DNA from: a virus
Length of the DNA: 57,929 nucleotides
Direction: 5' to 3' (one strand)
IMG/VR virus record: IMGVR_UViG_3300021376_000064
Span: 1 to 57,929 of that record
Shown here: piece by piece, positions 28,043 through 36,300 of the stretch
How positions within the stretch are numbered: the first letter of the stretch is position 1
Layout of the letters: each line of letters begins with the position of its first letter
Translations under genes and position numbers: made by a program
The notes under the pieces: model-generated
Told to the model about the DNA's origin: nothing
Databases searched by the model: none
What the model saw: the letters and a program-made list of their open reading frames with translations, nothing else

Positions 28043-29085
28043 ACCGTAAATATCAAAGACTTTTACAAGAAATAGAAACAGAAAAACAAGAACAAGAAAA
28101 CCTACATCGTGATAGTAAGGTTTTGATTGTAGATGGGATGAACCTTTTTATACGCACATTTTCTGCCATCCCAACCCTAAACGAAGATGGCATTCATGTT
28201 GGTGGATTATCTGGTTTCTTGAAGTCTCTTGGAGCAACAATCCGTATGGTTAATCCCACGCGGGTTGTTGTAGTCTTTGATGGTAAGGGTGGTTCACAAA
28301 GAAGAAAAGAAATTTATTCAAACTATAAGGAAGGTAGGGCAATCAAGTCACGGTTAAACCGTGTAGTTGGGTTTGAAGATATTGAAGATGAACAATCCTC
28401 AATTAAGTATCAACTGTTTCGTGTTTTTTCATACCTACAAAATTTGCCACTAACAATAATCTCCATTGATAAAATAGAAGCAGATGATGTGATTGCCTAC
28501 CTTTCTTCTTATTTCAAAGAAAAATGTGTAATACTTTCCAATGACCGAGACTTTTTACAATTGGTTTCGGACAGAGTTAGTGTTTATCTGCCAACCAAAA
28601 AGAAGATGTATACACCTCAAAATTTATTGGAAGAAACTGGTATATGGTGTGAGAATTATATCATATACAAATCTTTACTTGGCGATAAGAGTGATAATGT
28701 AGTTGGCATTCGTGGTCTCGGTGACAAAACGATATTAAAATTATTTCCAGAATTATCAGAAAAAAGAAAAATAAATTTGGAAATGTTCGTAGAAATTTGT
28801 AAATTACATGATAATAAATCCAAAGCAATTCAAGAATTAAAGAACAACCTAAATGTATTGCAAACCAATCATAGAATAATGCAATTAAGTGATGTTGAAA
28901 TTTCACAAAGCACCAAATCAACATTAAGACATTTAGTTGATGGTGAAATTGACGGTATAAATAAAGTTGAACTGAATAAACTATTTGTAGAAGATAAACT
29001 ACAAAATGTTTTATTGAATTGGGATGTATGGGTTCAAAATAATTTTACAACATTAAATTCCATTAGGAACAAATATGCAGGATAA
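28039..29085 (+). CDS. 5'-3' exonuclease / RNase H (FEN family)
   Basis: At 348 residues it is slightly longer than T4 RNase H (305). It removes RNA primers and flaps on the lagging strand. The PIN-like N-terminus VLIVDGMNLFIRTF holds the first metal Asp. VVVVFDGKGGSQRRKEIYSNYK matches the family core, and KIEADDVIAYLS with ILSNDRDFLQL give further metal ligands. SLLGDKSDNVVGIRGLGDKT is the helix-hairpin-helix/H3TH DNA-binding region with its own Asp residues. It starts inside the UvsX stop (ATGA) and its end overlaps the helicase start by 11 bases, so the three genes are tightly coupled. Confidence 0.93.
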   Translation: MNRKYQRLLQEIETEKQEQENLHRDSKVLIVDGMNLFIRTFSAIPTLNEDGIHVGGLSGFLKSLGATIRMVNPTRVVVVFDGKGGSQRRKEIYSNYKEGRAIKSRLNRVVGFEDIEDEQSSIKYQLFRVFSYLQNLPLTIISIDKIEADDVIAYLSSYFKEKCVILSNDRDFLQLVSDRVSVYLPTKKKMYTPQNLLEETGIWCENYIIYKSLLGDKSDNVVGIRGLGDKTILKLFPELSEKRKINLEMFVEICKLHDNKSKAIQELKNNLNVLQTNHRIMQLSDVEISQSTKSTLRHLVDGEIDGINKVELNKLFVEDKLQNVLLNWDVWVQNNFTTLNSIRNKYAG

Positions 29086-30427
29086 TTTATCCCAATATGG
29101 TCATACCTTTCAGACAAAAGTAGTCACTTCATTATTAAACGATAGAGCATTTTTACAACAAGTTTCAGATATTATCGAACCAAATTATTTTGAGTCTCAA
29201 GCAAATAGTTGGGTTGTTGAAAAGATAATGTCCTATTATGAGAAGTATAAAACTGCACCAACTGCTGAAGTTTTCAAGTCTGAATTGATTACCGTTGAAG
29301 ATAAAGTTTTGAAGAGCACTATTGCAGATGCTCTGAAAGAAAGTGCAAAGTATAAAGATAGTTCTGATGCAGAATATGTTAAATCAACTACTCTTGAATT
29401 TTGTAAAAATCAAAAGATGAAAGTTGCAATTATTGAGTCGGTTGATTTGCTTAAGAGTGGTAAGTATGACCTTATCAAAAAGAAAGTTGATAATGCACTC
29501 AAAGCCGGAACTGACAAAGATATTGGACATGAATATCTTGTAGATATTATTGCTCGTTATGAAGAAGGTGCAAGAAGTTGTGTATCTACTGGTTGGAATG
29601 TAGTTGATGATATTACAAACGGTGGATTGGCTGCTGGTGAGTTGGGTGTTATCATTGCTCCTGCCGGTGGCGGTAAGTCTTGGGGATTGGTAAGTATCGC
29701 CGCTCAAGCAGTTAAGGCCGGTAAGAGAGTTGTTTATTATACACTTGAACTCAATCAGTTTTATGTTGCAAGAAGATTTGATGCTTACTTTACAAAGATT
29801 GCATTTCAAAATCTTAACGAAGAATATGCACAAGAGAAAATCCGTGATACAATGGAAACTATCAAAGGTGACTTGATTGTAAAGTATTATCCAACCAAAA
29901 CTGCAAGTATCACAACAATTACATCACACATTGAGAAGTGTATAAGTCAAGGCAAACCACCAGATTTGGTTATCGTTGATTATGCAGACTTGATAAGACC
30001 ATCAAAAGCCGGTGATAAGAGATTGGAACTAAATGATATTTATGAAGACTTGCGTGGTGTTGGTGGAACTTATGGAATACCTATTTGGACTGCATCACAA
30101 GCAAATCGTTCTGCTCTCGAAGATGATGTGATTGAAGGCGGTAAGGTTTCAGAATCATATAACAAAATTATGATTGCAGATTTTATTATGTCACTATCGA
30201 GAAAACTAAATGATAAAGTCGGTGGAACAGGCAGATGGCACATTATTAAAAATCGTTTTGGTCCAGATGGTATGACATTCCCAAGTAAAATAAATACAAT
30301 GACTGGCCACATTGAAATATACGAACCAAGTTCTGACATGGGACAGAGTGTTCAAACATCAATGAAAGGTGATGTTAATGTTAAGAAAGCTCTTTCACAA
30401 AAGTTCAAAGAATTAGAAGGTTTTTAA
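29075..30427 (+). CDS. replicative DNA helicase (DnaB/gp41-like)
   Basis: At 450 residues it is close to T4 gp41 (475). It unwinds DNA 5'-3' at the fork as a hexamer. An N-terminal DnaB-like helical domain spans about 1-150. The RecA-type ATPase core opens at GWNVVDDITNGGLAAGELGV. Walker A (APAGGGKS, about 195-202), VVYYTLEL (motif 1a), Walker B LVIVDYADLIRP (about 297-308), the WTASQANR sensor and the KNRFG arginine-finger-like motif complete it. The start overlaps the end of the nuclease gene. No primase was recognised in the window. Confidence 0.93.
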   Translation: MQDNLSQYGHTFQTKVVTSLLNDRAFLQQVSDIIEPNYFESQANSWVVEKIMSYYEKYKTAPTAEVFKSELITVEDKVLKSTIADALKESAKYKDSSDAEYVKSTTLEFCKNQKMKVAIIESVDLLKSGKYDLIKKKVDNALKAGTDKDIGHEYLVDIIARYEEGARSCVSTGWNVVDDITNGGLAAGELGVIIAPAGGGKSWGLVSIAAQAVKAGKRVVYYTLELNQFYVARRFDAYFTKIAFQNLNEEYAQEKIRDTMETIKGDLIVKYYPTKTASITTITSHIEKCISQGKPPDLVIVDYADLIRPSKAGDKRLELNDIYEDLRGVGGTYGIPIWTASQANRSALEDDVIEGGKVSESYNKIMIADFIMSLSRKLNDKVGGTGRWHIIKNRFGPDGMTFPSKINTMTGHIEIYEPSSDMGQSVQTSMKGDVNVKKALSQKFKELEGF

Positions 30428-30428
30428 T

Positions 30429-31157
30429 ATGGCATATTTAAACTCGGCGGTACCAGTTATTGAGGCATATGTTAGAGGGAATTTTCTTCGTGACCAAAAA
30501 GACTCATTTGATAAAAAATTTCCATGTTTTATATTTGGTGTTGCAACTATTCCAGGACAAGCACCACTATTTCATTTTGTTATGGAAGATGGTGGTATCT
30601 GGTGGAGAATGCCTATCCATGCATTCTGTTGGAAAGAAGATGCACCGGAACAAGAATTAGATGAATTAGTTTTGTGGGACTCGTTTTCGTATCATGTTTC
30701 TGTAACACAATTTCCTTATTTAAAAAATAAAGTAATGAAATTTGTTTCTCGCCGTAGAAAAGAATATAGTGGTAGATATTTATTTACACTTGATTGGGCT
30801 GCAAGTACAGACTCAGGTGACACGGATTATCTTTTTTCTGAATATCCTTCACAACATAAATGTGGTCATTTAATAATGATGGATAATGGTAATTTTGGAA
30901 TACAACCAAACAACAGATTGAGATTACATGATCCTTCATTTACCGTAAAGAAAGATATTGTAATTGAAAGAATGTATAATAGGACACTTTGGACTGCAGA
31001 GAGAAATGCTAGGTGGGTAACACCCGATACAGAAAACATGAATTATGACCATACCGATTTGGATGCCGGTGAATCAAATGAAGAACGTTCAAAAATATAC
31101 AATGAGAAATTGAATGAAGATCCGATACAGTCACCAAAACGGAATGTTCATAGATGA
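30429..31157 (+). CDS. hypothetical protein following the helicase
   Basis: This 242-residue soluble protein starts 1 base after the helicase stop. It is rich in Trp, Phe and His in the first 130 residues (GGIWWRMPIHAFCWKED). The C-terminal 40 residues are polar. No catalytic signature was recognised; the pattern of scattered Trp and Cys suggests a compact alpha-beta domain. Its position next to the helicase suggests an accessory replication role, which is inference only. The next gene starts within its last 44 bases. Confidence 0.6.
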   Translation: MAYLNSAVPVIEAYVRGNFLRDQKDSFDKKFPCFIFGVATIPGQAPLFHFVMEDGGIWWRMPIHAFCWKEDAPEQELDELVLWDSFSYHVSVTQFPYLKNKVMKFVSRRRKEYSGRYLFTLDWAASTDSGDTDYLFSEYPSQHKCGHLIMMDNGNFGIQPNNRLRLHDPSFTVKKDIVIERMYNRTLWTAERNARWVTPDTENMNYDHTDLDAGESNEERSKIYNEKLNEDPIQSPKRNVHR

Positions 31158-31695
31158 TGAAAAGTCTGTTTCATTTTTATGTGAAGTGTTTGCTAAACCG
31201 ATAAATGAAACTGAAAGCTATATGTTTGAACATGGTTGGATTCCAACGATAAACAATGAATGGTATCAAAGCAAATCATCGCGTGTAAAAATTTTACCAA
31301 TATCAACTCGTAAAAAAAATAAACTGAATAAAATGCAAATATCAAAAAAAGGCGATTATAGAAAGATATTTGAAAATACCAAACACTATTATTCAGATAG
31401 TTGTCAATTTTATTTACAAACAGTTTTATCATTTGATTATGAAATATATTATTTCAATTCGGAAGTATTTTGTGTTTTGAATTGGTTTGGCAATATACCA
31501 TTTTTTTCTGCAGTTTTTGGTGGTAAGCTGAAGAGAAATGGTATAACACCTATTACTTGTTATTATTTTATAGATAAATTATTAAACAGTTCTTATCCTT
31601 ATTTGTATATCGGAGAATGGTATAAACAATTCGATTACAAAATAAATTATCCAAATTTTGAATGGTGGGATGGGGAAAACTGGATTAAAAAATAA
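31114..31695 (+). CDS. hypothetical protein, weak acyl/aminoacyl-transferase-like C-terminus
   Basis: The protein has 193 residues from the ATG at 31114; a second in-frame ATG at 31144 would give 183. It is rich in Tyr, Phe and Lys. The C-terminal stretch YPYLYIGEWYKQFDYKINYP, with a Trp-rich end, vaguely recalls the C-terminal part of arginyl-tRNA-protein transferases or GNAT-fold proteins (YLYLGYW type). The similarity is too weak for a call. The gene overlaps the previous one in another frame and is followed by a hairpin. Confidence 0.55.
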   Translation: MKIRYSHQNGMFIDDEKSVSFLCEVFAKPINETESYMFEHGWIPTINNEWYQSKSSRVKILPISTRKKNKLNKMQISKKGDYRKIFENTKHYYSDSCQFYLQTVLSFDYEIYYFNSEVFCVLNWFGNIPFFSAVFGGKLKRNGITPITCYYFIDKLLNSSYPYLYIGEWYKQFDYKINYPNFEWWDGENWIKK

Positions 31696-31724
31696 TTTAG
31701 AAAAACCCACTTTTTTTATCCAAA

Positions 31725-31748
31725 ACCATATACTTATTCGTGTATGGT
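31725..31748 (+). terminator. hairpin upstream of the ribonucleotide reductase gene
   Basis: ACCATATAC pairs with GTGTATGGT (9 bp with one T-G wobble) around a 6-base loop, 29 bases after the previous stop. It has no T-run. It can be replaced by an alternative GGTAT/ATACC hairpin that shares its 3' arm, so it may be regulatory rather than a simple terminator. Confidence 0.4.
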
Positions 31749-31803
31749 ATTGATTTATACCTAAAAAATACCGTTTTCAATAAAAAAATCAATGGAGAAA
31801 TAA

Positions 31804-33657
31804 ATGGACATCAGCAATCGCATCTTGTCTGAGATCACAGTTTACATGAAGTATGCTCGTTTCATTCCCGAAAAAAATCGTAGGGAAACTTGGGAAGAAT
31901 TGGTGACACGAAATAAAAAAATGCACCAAAGAAAATATCCAAAATTAAAAGATGAAATTGAAAATGTCTATAAAATGGTATATGATAAGAAAGTATTACC
32001 ATCAATGCGTTCATTGCAATTCGGTGGTAAACCAATTGAAATTTCTCCTAATAGAGTTTACAACTGTGCATATCTTCCAATAGATGACTGGCGTGCATTT
32101 GGTGAAATAATGTTTCTTCTTCTTGGTGGAACAGGTGTTGGTTATTCCGTTCAGAAGCATCATGTAGAAAGTTTGCCACCAATTCACAGACCTAAATCAA
32201 AAGAAAGAAGATTTCTTATTGGTGACTCGATTGAAGGATGGGCAGATGCAATTAAAGCCGTAATAAAGTCTTATTTCACCGGTGGTTCATCTATTCGTTT
32301 TGATTATTCCGATATTCGTCATAAGGGTGCTCGTCTTATTACAAGTGGTGGTAAGGCACCCGGTCCAGAACCACTTCGCATTTGTATTGAAAAGATTAGG
32401 GCAATACTTGAACTTAAAAATGACGGTGAACAATTATCACCCATTGAAGTTCACGATATTGTTTGTCATATTGCAGATGCAGTTCTTGCGGGTGGTATTC
32501 GCCGTGCTGCTCTTATTTCTCTTTTTTCTGCAGATGATGACGATATGATTTCATGTAAGTTTGGAAATTGGTGGGAACTTAATCCACAAAGAGGCAGAGC
32601 TAATAATTCGGCAGTTCTTCTTCGTAGTAAGGTAACAGAAGAATTTTTCAAATCACTTTGGAAGAAAATAGAATTATCAAATGCAGGTGAGCCGGGTATT
32701 TATCTTTCCAACGATAAAGATTGGGGAACAAATCCTTGTTGTGAGATTGCACTTCGCCCATTCCAATTTTGTAACTTGTGTGAAGTAAATGTTTCCGATG
32801 TTGAAAGTCAAGAGGATTTGGAGGATAGAGTTCGTGCCGCTTCTTTCATCGGAACATTGCAGGCAGGTTATACGGATTTTCATTATCTTCGCCCAATATG
32901 GCAAAGAACAACTGAAAAGGATGCACTTCTCGGTGTTGGTATGACAGGTATCGGTTCTGGTAAAGTTCAAAAGTTGGATTTGAAAGCTGCTGCTAAGGCA
33001 TCAAGAGAAGAAAACGAAAGAGTTGCGGAACTTATCGGTATCAATAAATCCGCAAGAACAACAACGATTAAACCTGCTGGAACATCATCATTGACATTGG
33101 GTTGTTCATCAGGCATTCATGCATGGCATAATGACTATTATCTACGCCGTGTTCGTGTTGGTAAGAATGAGGCAATTTATACTTATCTCACAATCAATCA
33201 TCCCGAATTGGTAGAAGATGAATACTTCCGCCCACATGATACTGCTGTAATTGGTGTTCCACAAAAGTCACCAGAGGGTTCAATACTTCGTAGTGAAAGT
33301 CCATTACAATTATTGGAAAGAGTAAAATGGTTCAATCAGAATTGGATTAAGCCAGGTCATAGAACAGGTATGAACACACATAATATATCTGCAACAGTAT
33401 CTATCCGCGAACACGAATGGGATGCCGTTGGTAATTGGATGTGGGAAAATAAAGAACACTTCAATGGTCTTTCAGTATTGCCTTATGACGGTGGAACATA
33501 CATACAGGCACCTTTTGAAGATATTGATGAAGAAAAGTATAATAAGTTAATGGAAACTCTGCACGATGTTGATTTAAGTAATGTTGTTGAGTTGGAAGAC
33601 AATACAGATTTGACTGGCGAATTGGCTTGTGCTGGTGGTGCCTGTGAAATAAAATAA
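31804..33657 (+). CDS. nrdJ: adenosylcobalamin-dependent (class II) ribonucleotide reductase
   Basis: This 617-residue enzyme reduces ribonucleotides to deoxyribonucleotides using a radical generated from vitamin B12, with no oxygen requirement and no second subunit. The MRSLQFGG and YNCAYLP segments (first redox Cys), GGTGVGYSVQ, NPCCE (N310, C312, E314: the radical Cys motif of class II enzymes, usually NPCGE), GVGMTGIG and KPAGTSSLTLG are all present. The C-terminus ends in CAGGAC, the shuttle Cys pair re-reduced by thioredoxin. A thioredoxin gene lies at 41592. It is a single intact subunit of the compact monomeric type. GGAGA precedes the ATG. Confidence 0.92.
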   Translation: MDISNRILSEITVYMKYARFIPEKNRRETWEELVTRNKKMHQRKYPKLKDEIENVYKMVYDKKVLPSMRSLQFGGKPIEISPNRVYNCAYLPIDDWRAFGEIMFLLLGGTGVGYSVQKHHVESLPPIHRPKSKERRFLIGDSIEGWADAIKAVIKSYFTGGSSIRFDYSDIRHKGARLITSGGKAPGPEPLRICIEKIRAILELKNDGEQLSPIEVHDIVCHIADAVLAGGIRRAALISLFSADDDDMISCKFGNWWELNPQRGRANNSAVLLRSKVTEEFFKSLWKKIELSNAGEPGIYLSNDKDWGTNPCCEIALRPFQFCNLCEVNVSDVESQEDLEDRVRAASFIGTLQAGYTDFHYLRPIWQRTTEKDALLGVGMTGIGSGKVQKLDLKAAAKASREENERVAELIGINKSARTTTIKPAGTSSLTLGCSSGIHAWHNDYYLRRVRVGKNEAIYTYLTINHPELVEDEYFRPHDTAVIGVPQKSPEGSILRSESPLQLLERVKWFNQNWIKPGHRTGMNTHNISATVSIREHEWDAVGNWMWENKEHFNGLSVLPYDGGTYIQAPFEDIDEEKYNKLMETLHDVDLSNVVELEDNTDLTGELACAGGACEIK

Positions 33658-33697
33658 ATAATAATGTTATAGTTCTTTGGGAATAAGGAGAAAAGTT

Positions 33698-34036
33698 ATG
33701 GATATAACTTCATTTTGGTTGGGTGTATGTGCAGTTACAGTCTTAACGGCAGTTACGGTTGTAGTTGTGGGTATGTTCAAAATTAGTAGATTAAACAAAG
33801 AACTAAATAATTTAGAGAGGTTAGTTGATACAGTAGTTAATCAATTGGATCAACGAATTACATCAACAGATGATTATTTTAGACGAATGATTGATTCCAG
33901 AGTTGATAGCTTGAGTTCGGTTATTGAAAAAGAACATCGGTTCATCCACGAAAGAATTGATAAATCACAACAAGAAGTTGTTGGTGAAATAAAATTCGTG
34001 CATGAAAGAATTGATGGTTTGGGTAAAGTAAAATAA
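33698..34036 (+). CDS. membrane-anchored coiled-coil protein
   Basis: The protein has 112 residues from the ATG at 33698, preceded by AAGGAG at 33685-33690; an upstream TTG in frame lacks a ribosome site. One transmembrane helix (FWLGVCAVTVLTAVTVVVVG, residues 6-25) is followed by a long polar helix with repeated RFIHERIDKS and KFVHERIDGL units that will form a coiled coil. Topology is probably N-out with the coil in the cytoplasm. The function is unknown. It could be a lysis accessory (spanin-like or holin regulator) or a superinfection protein; no lysis gene lies next to it. Confidence 0.6.
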   Translation: MDITSFWLGVCAVTVLTAVTVVVVGMFKISRLNKELNNLERLVDTVVNQLDQRITSTDDYFRRMIDSRVDSLSSVIEKEHRFIHERIDKSQQEVVGEIKFVHERIDGLGKVK

Positions 34037-34101
34037 AAATAAAGTATAATTATTATTAAACACATTATCCAAAGAACTATAACACATATTTTTGATATAA
34101 C

Positions 34102-34977
34102 ATGATTAAATTAAAGAAATTATTGACAGAGGGTGGGAATATGTTTCCCGATGCCGTGGCGATTAAACAAAATGAAGTGGCGGCAACTGTCTCAAAAATT
34201 GAGACAGTTGTTTTGAAACCACTCGGTCTTATCGGTTTTGGAACAGATTGTTTCATACTCGGTAGTGCAGGAAAGAAACCTGATGTTCAATTATCAGGTG
34301 ACTTGGACATTGGTATTTCAATGGATCAATTGGCATCCGCCAATGGTTTGAAATTAAGTGATGTATTGGATTGGTTGATAAAGGAATTGGAAAAGATGGG
34401 TTATGATGCAAAGCCACTTCGTGGGTTCTCACAAGTTTCTATTCCGTTTCCAATAGTCGGCAGAGTTACGGAAGAACCTGTGCAAGTTGATTTCATGTTA
34501 TCAAATAATGTTAATTGGACACAATTTGTTTATTCATCACCGGATTATTCAAAGGGTGAGTCAAAATATAAACAAGCATATAGAAACTTTTTATTGGCTG
34601 CAGTTGTTTCTGCGGTTGATTACAAAGTATTAAAGAAAACCGATAAGGATGTTCCGATTGAAGTTGAGAAGTATGTTATGAGACATGACAAAGGAATTTA
34701 TAGATTAGCAAAAAGTTATGCCGGTAAAGGTGGTAGTATTATCAAAGCCGGTAAAACTATTGCAGGTAGTGAAAGTTTTGTAACACAAACACCGGAAGAA
34801 ATGATACATTTCTTTTTGGGAGATCAGTATACTATCGCTGATGCTGCATCATTTGAAAAATTATATGATGTTGTATTTAACAAACAAAGTAAAGTTTCAG
34901 GAATGCGAGACACAATTCGCAAGTTTTTTATACAAAGTATAACCAATGCAAAATTACCGATACCGGAGATAATGTAG
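34102..34977 (+). CDS. nucleotidyltransferase-fold protein with a capsid-targeting-like N-terminus
   Basis: In this 291-residue protein, residues about 50-75 carry the DNA polymerase beta-type nucleotidyltransferase signature: FILGSAGK and GDLDIGI (G-S ... D-x-D), with the third acidic residue in PVQVDFML at about 130. The rest is helical with a KYVMRHDKGIYRLAK block. Such proteins transfer nucleotides to RNA, proteins or small molecules; the substrate cannot be deduced. The start MIKLKKLLTEGG resembles capsid-targeting sequences cut after Glu. If so, the enzyme would be packaged and delivered with the DNA, as T4 Alt is. TANNTTTG-like TATTTTTG lies too close to the ATG to be its promoter. Confidence 0.7.
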   Translation: MIKLKKLLTEGGNMFPDAVAIKQNEVAATVSKIETVVLKPLGLIGFGTDCFILGSAGKKPDVQLSGDLDIGISMDQLASANGLKLSDVLDWLIKELEKMGYDAKPLRGFSQVSIPFPIVGRVTEEPVQVDFMLSNNVNWTQFVYSSPDYSKGESKYKQAYRNFLLAAVVSAVDYKVLKKTDKDVPIEVEKYVMRHDKGIYRLAKSYAGKGGSIIKAGKTIAGSESFVTQTPEEMIHFFLGDQYTIADAASFEKLYDVVFNKQSKVSGMRDTIRKFFIQSITNAKLPIPEIM

Positions 34978-35001
34978 GTTATATTATACACAGGAGGTTT
35001 T

Positions 35002-35187
35002 ATGGCCAAGCAAGAAATCTATGCCCAACTAACAAACTTATTCAATGAGTTTACAGTTGCACATAATTCAACAAAAAAGAAAGATGCTGCTATTGCTCGT
35101 AAGGCGGCAAGTGCAATTAAGAAATTGATTACACCGTATAATCAAGCATCTGTTGCCGAAGCAAAAGCTGCTAAATTATCTAATTAA
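35002..35187 (+). CDS. small histone H1-like (Hc1-type) protein
   Basis: This 61-residue protein is helical, Ala/Lys-rich and basic, with RKAASAIKKLITPYNQASVAEAK. The pattern of a helical N-terminus followed by a basic R-K-A-x-x-x-I-K-K-L helix matches short histone H1/Hc1-like proteins known in Bacteroidota, Chlamydiae and many phages. A perfect AGGAGG Shine-Dalgarno 4 bases upstream suggests strong expression. It could compact DNA or alter host chromatin. It stands just before Hsp20. Short length limits certainty. Confidence 0.6.
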   Translation: MAKQEIYAQLTNLFNEFTVAHNSTKKKDAAIARKAASAIKKLITPYNQASVAEAKAAKLSN

Positions 35188-35217
35188 CTTTTTTATTTTT
35201 AATTTTTCGAGGTTATT

Positions 35218-35613
35218 ATGGTAACGATAAATTCTATTCTTCGTAGAGACAATTTATGGGATGACGTTGTAAATCAGTTGTCCAAAACACATCTTGATTT
35301 ACCTCGTTTTAATACTCGAACATTAGTTCAAGACGCGGATGGAGTTCGTAACATTTATGCAGAAGTTCCTGGTTGTGCAAAAGAGGATATTAACATTACG
35401 GTAAAAAACAATATCCTTAATGTAACAGGTCACAGAAAGGTTACAAACATCTTCGGTGAAAAAACAATTGAATTGAGATTTGAATTACCAAACGGTAAAA
35501 TCAAATATGATTTGAAAGGAGTTACTGCTAGTGTTGAGAATGGTATTCTTCATATTTCAGTTCCGTATGAAAAACCAACGGAACCCGAAGAAATAACAAT
35601 CAAAGTAAAATAA
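35218..35613 (+). CDS. Hsp20 / small heat-shock chaperone
   Basis: This 131-residue protein has an alpha-crystallin domain covering about 35-120: VRNIYAEVPGCAKEDINITV, ILNVTGHRK, IELRFELP, then VENGILHISVPYEKP with the A-x-x-x-N-G-(I/V)-L signature. These ATP-independent chaperones hold unfolded proteins and are frequent in T4-like marine phages. The C-terminus ITIKVK supplies an I-x-I/V anchoring motif. GAGG lies upstream, and a terminator 18 bases downstream closes the unit. Confidence 0.93.
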   Translation: MVTINSILRRDNLWDDVVNQLSKTHLDLPRFNTRTLVQDADGVRNIYAEVPGCAKEDINITVKNNILNVTGHRKVTNIFGEKTIELRFELPNGKIKYDLKGVTASVENGILHISVPYEKPTEPEEITIKVK

Positions 35614-35631
35614 GATTAGATGTTAAGTTTA

Positions 35632-35657
35632 GGGTGGTGGAAACATCACCCTTTTTT
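35632..35657 (+). terminator. intrinsic terminator after Hsp20
   Basis: GGGTGGTG pairs with CATCACCC (8 bp with one G-T) around a GAAA tetraloop, followed by six T. Confidence 0.9.
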
Positions 35658-35667
35658 ATTTATCTCA

Positions 35668-35675
35668 TATTTATA
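35668..35675 (+). promoter_or_regulatory. late-promoter-like TATTTATA motif
   Basis: TCATATTTATAGTTAC follows the Hsp20 terminator and lies 48 bases before the ATG at 35724. Confidence 0.5.
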
Positions 35676-35723
35676 GTTACAGAAGTATTTTTTCACACAA
35701 AGGCAACTACATGGGATGGCGTA

Positions 35724-35927
35724 ATGTCAAAAAGAAACTCAAAACAATTAAAAGATGTGTTGGCAAAAATATGTTTAGTGCTTGGGACATTTTTCAATCC
35801 TCTTGGGTTCGATGCGGCCTTTGCTTTAGTAACAAAACTTACCGGGAGTTACATCGTTACCGATATTATATTTTATTCGGTAGCGCTGTTATTTTTTGGA
35901 CTTTATTTTTTATTATCTCGTAAATAA
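35724..35927 (+). CDS. small membrane protein with two transmembrane helices
   Basis: The protein has 67 residues: a basic N-terminus (MSKRNSKQLKD), a first hydrophobic segment (KICLVLGTFFNPLGFDAAFA), a polar turn (KLTGSY), a second helix (IIFYSVALLFFGLYFLL) and a basic end. A GTG at 35634 keeps the frame open but lies inside the Hsp20 terminator, so it is rejected. A GGGATGG sequence lies about 8 bases before the ATG. Small double-TM proteins with FNPLG..D are familiar from T4-like phages but of unknown role; a holin is possible. A competing frame at 35711 lacks these features. Confidence 0.6.
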   Translation: MSKRNSKQLKDVLAKICLVLGTFFNPLGFDAAFALVTKLTGSYIVTDIIFYSVALLFFGLYFLLSRK

Positions 35928-35942
35928 ACATTGGAGTTTGTA

Positions 35943-36266
35943 ATGAAATCTTTGAAATTAAAAAGTCTTTTATTGAAAGAAGAAGATGAAGGACTTGGAC
36001 AAAAAGTAAAAACTGCTATAAAGAAAATTGAAAAGGCGGTTGAAGAAAAGGATGATGATACACAGGCACTCATTGAACTTGCAAAATTAGTTGGTGAAAA
36101 GAAATGTGTTACAAAATTAGAAGCAATAAAAGATATTGAAAAGGCAGAAGAAGGAACTCCATACTTTATTGAACAATATAAAAAAGAAGTTGAGAAGGGG
36201 TTGATGGATATGGTAAGAGAAAAATTTGAAGCAAAAGAATATGGTGCAGTTATTGCATCAATTTAA
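35943..36266 (+). CDS. acidic helical protein with a capsid-targeting-like N-terminus
   Basis: The protein has 107 residues from the ATG at 35943, with TTGGAG 6 bases upstream. It opens MKSLKLKSLLLKE and is then helical and strongly charged (KTAIKKIEKAVEEKDDDTQ, then KEVEKGLMDMVREKFEAKEY). It probably has no enzymatic function. The opening matches the (L/I)-x-E cleavage pattern of prohead-protease substrates, so an internal head protein is a reasonable inference. Confidence 0.55.
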   Translation: MKSLKLKSLLLKEEDEGLGQKVKTAIKKIEKAVEEKDDDTQALIELAKLVGEKKCVTKLEAIKDIEKAEEGTPYFIEQYKKEVEKGLMDMVREKFEAKEYGAVIASI

Positions 36267-36300
36267 CAAATAATAATTGTTACATAAATAAGTTATTATC

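Noticed and set aside
31696-31803. Cobalamin riboswitch before the B12-dependent reductase
   Set aside because: The leader is only 108 bases, with no B12-box-like sequence and no multi-helix junction; only two short hairpins are seen.
35634-35723. Upstream GTG start of the small membrane protein, and an alternative frame at 35711
   Set aside because: The GTG lies within the Hsp20 terminator hairpin; the 35711 frame lacks the two-helix pattern and overlaps the better frame.
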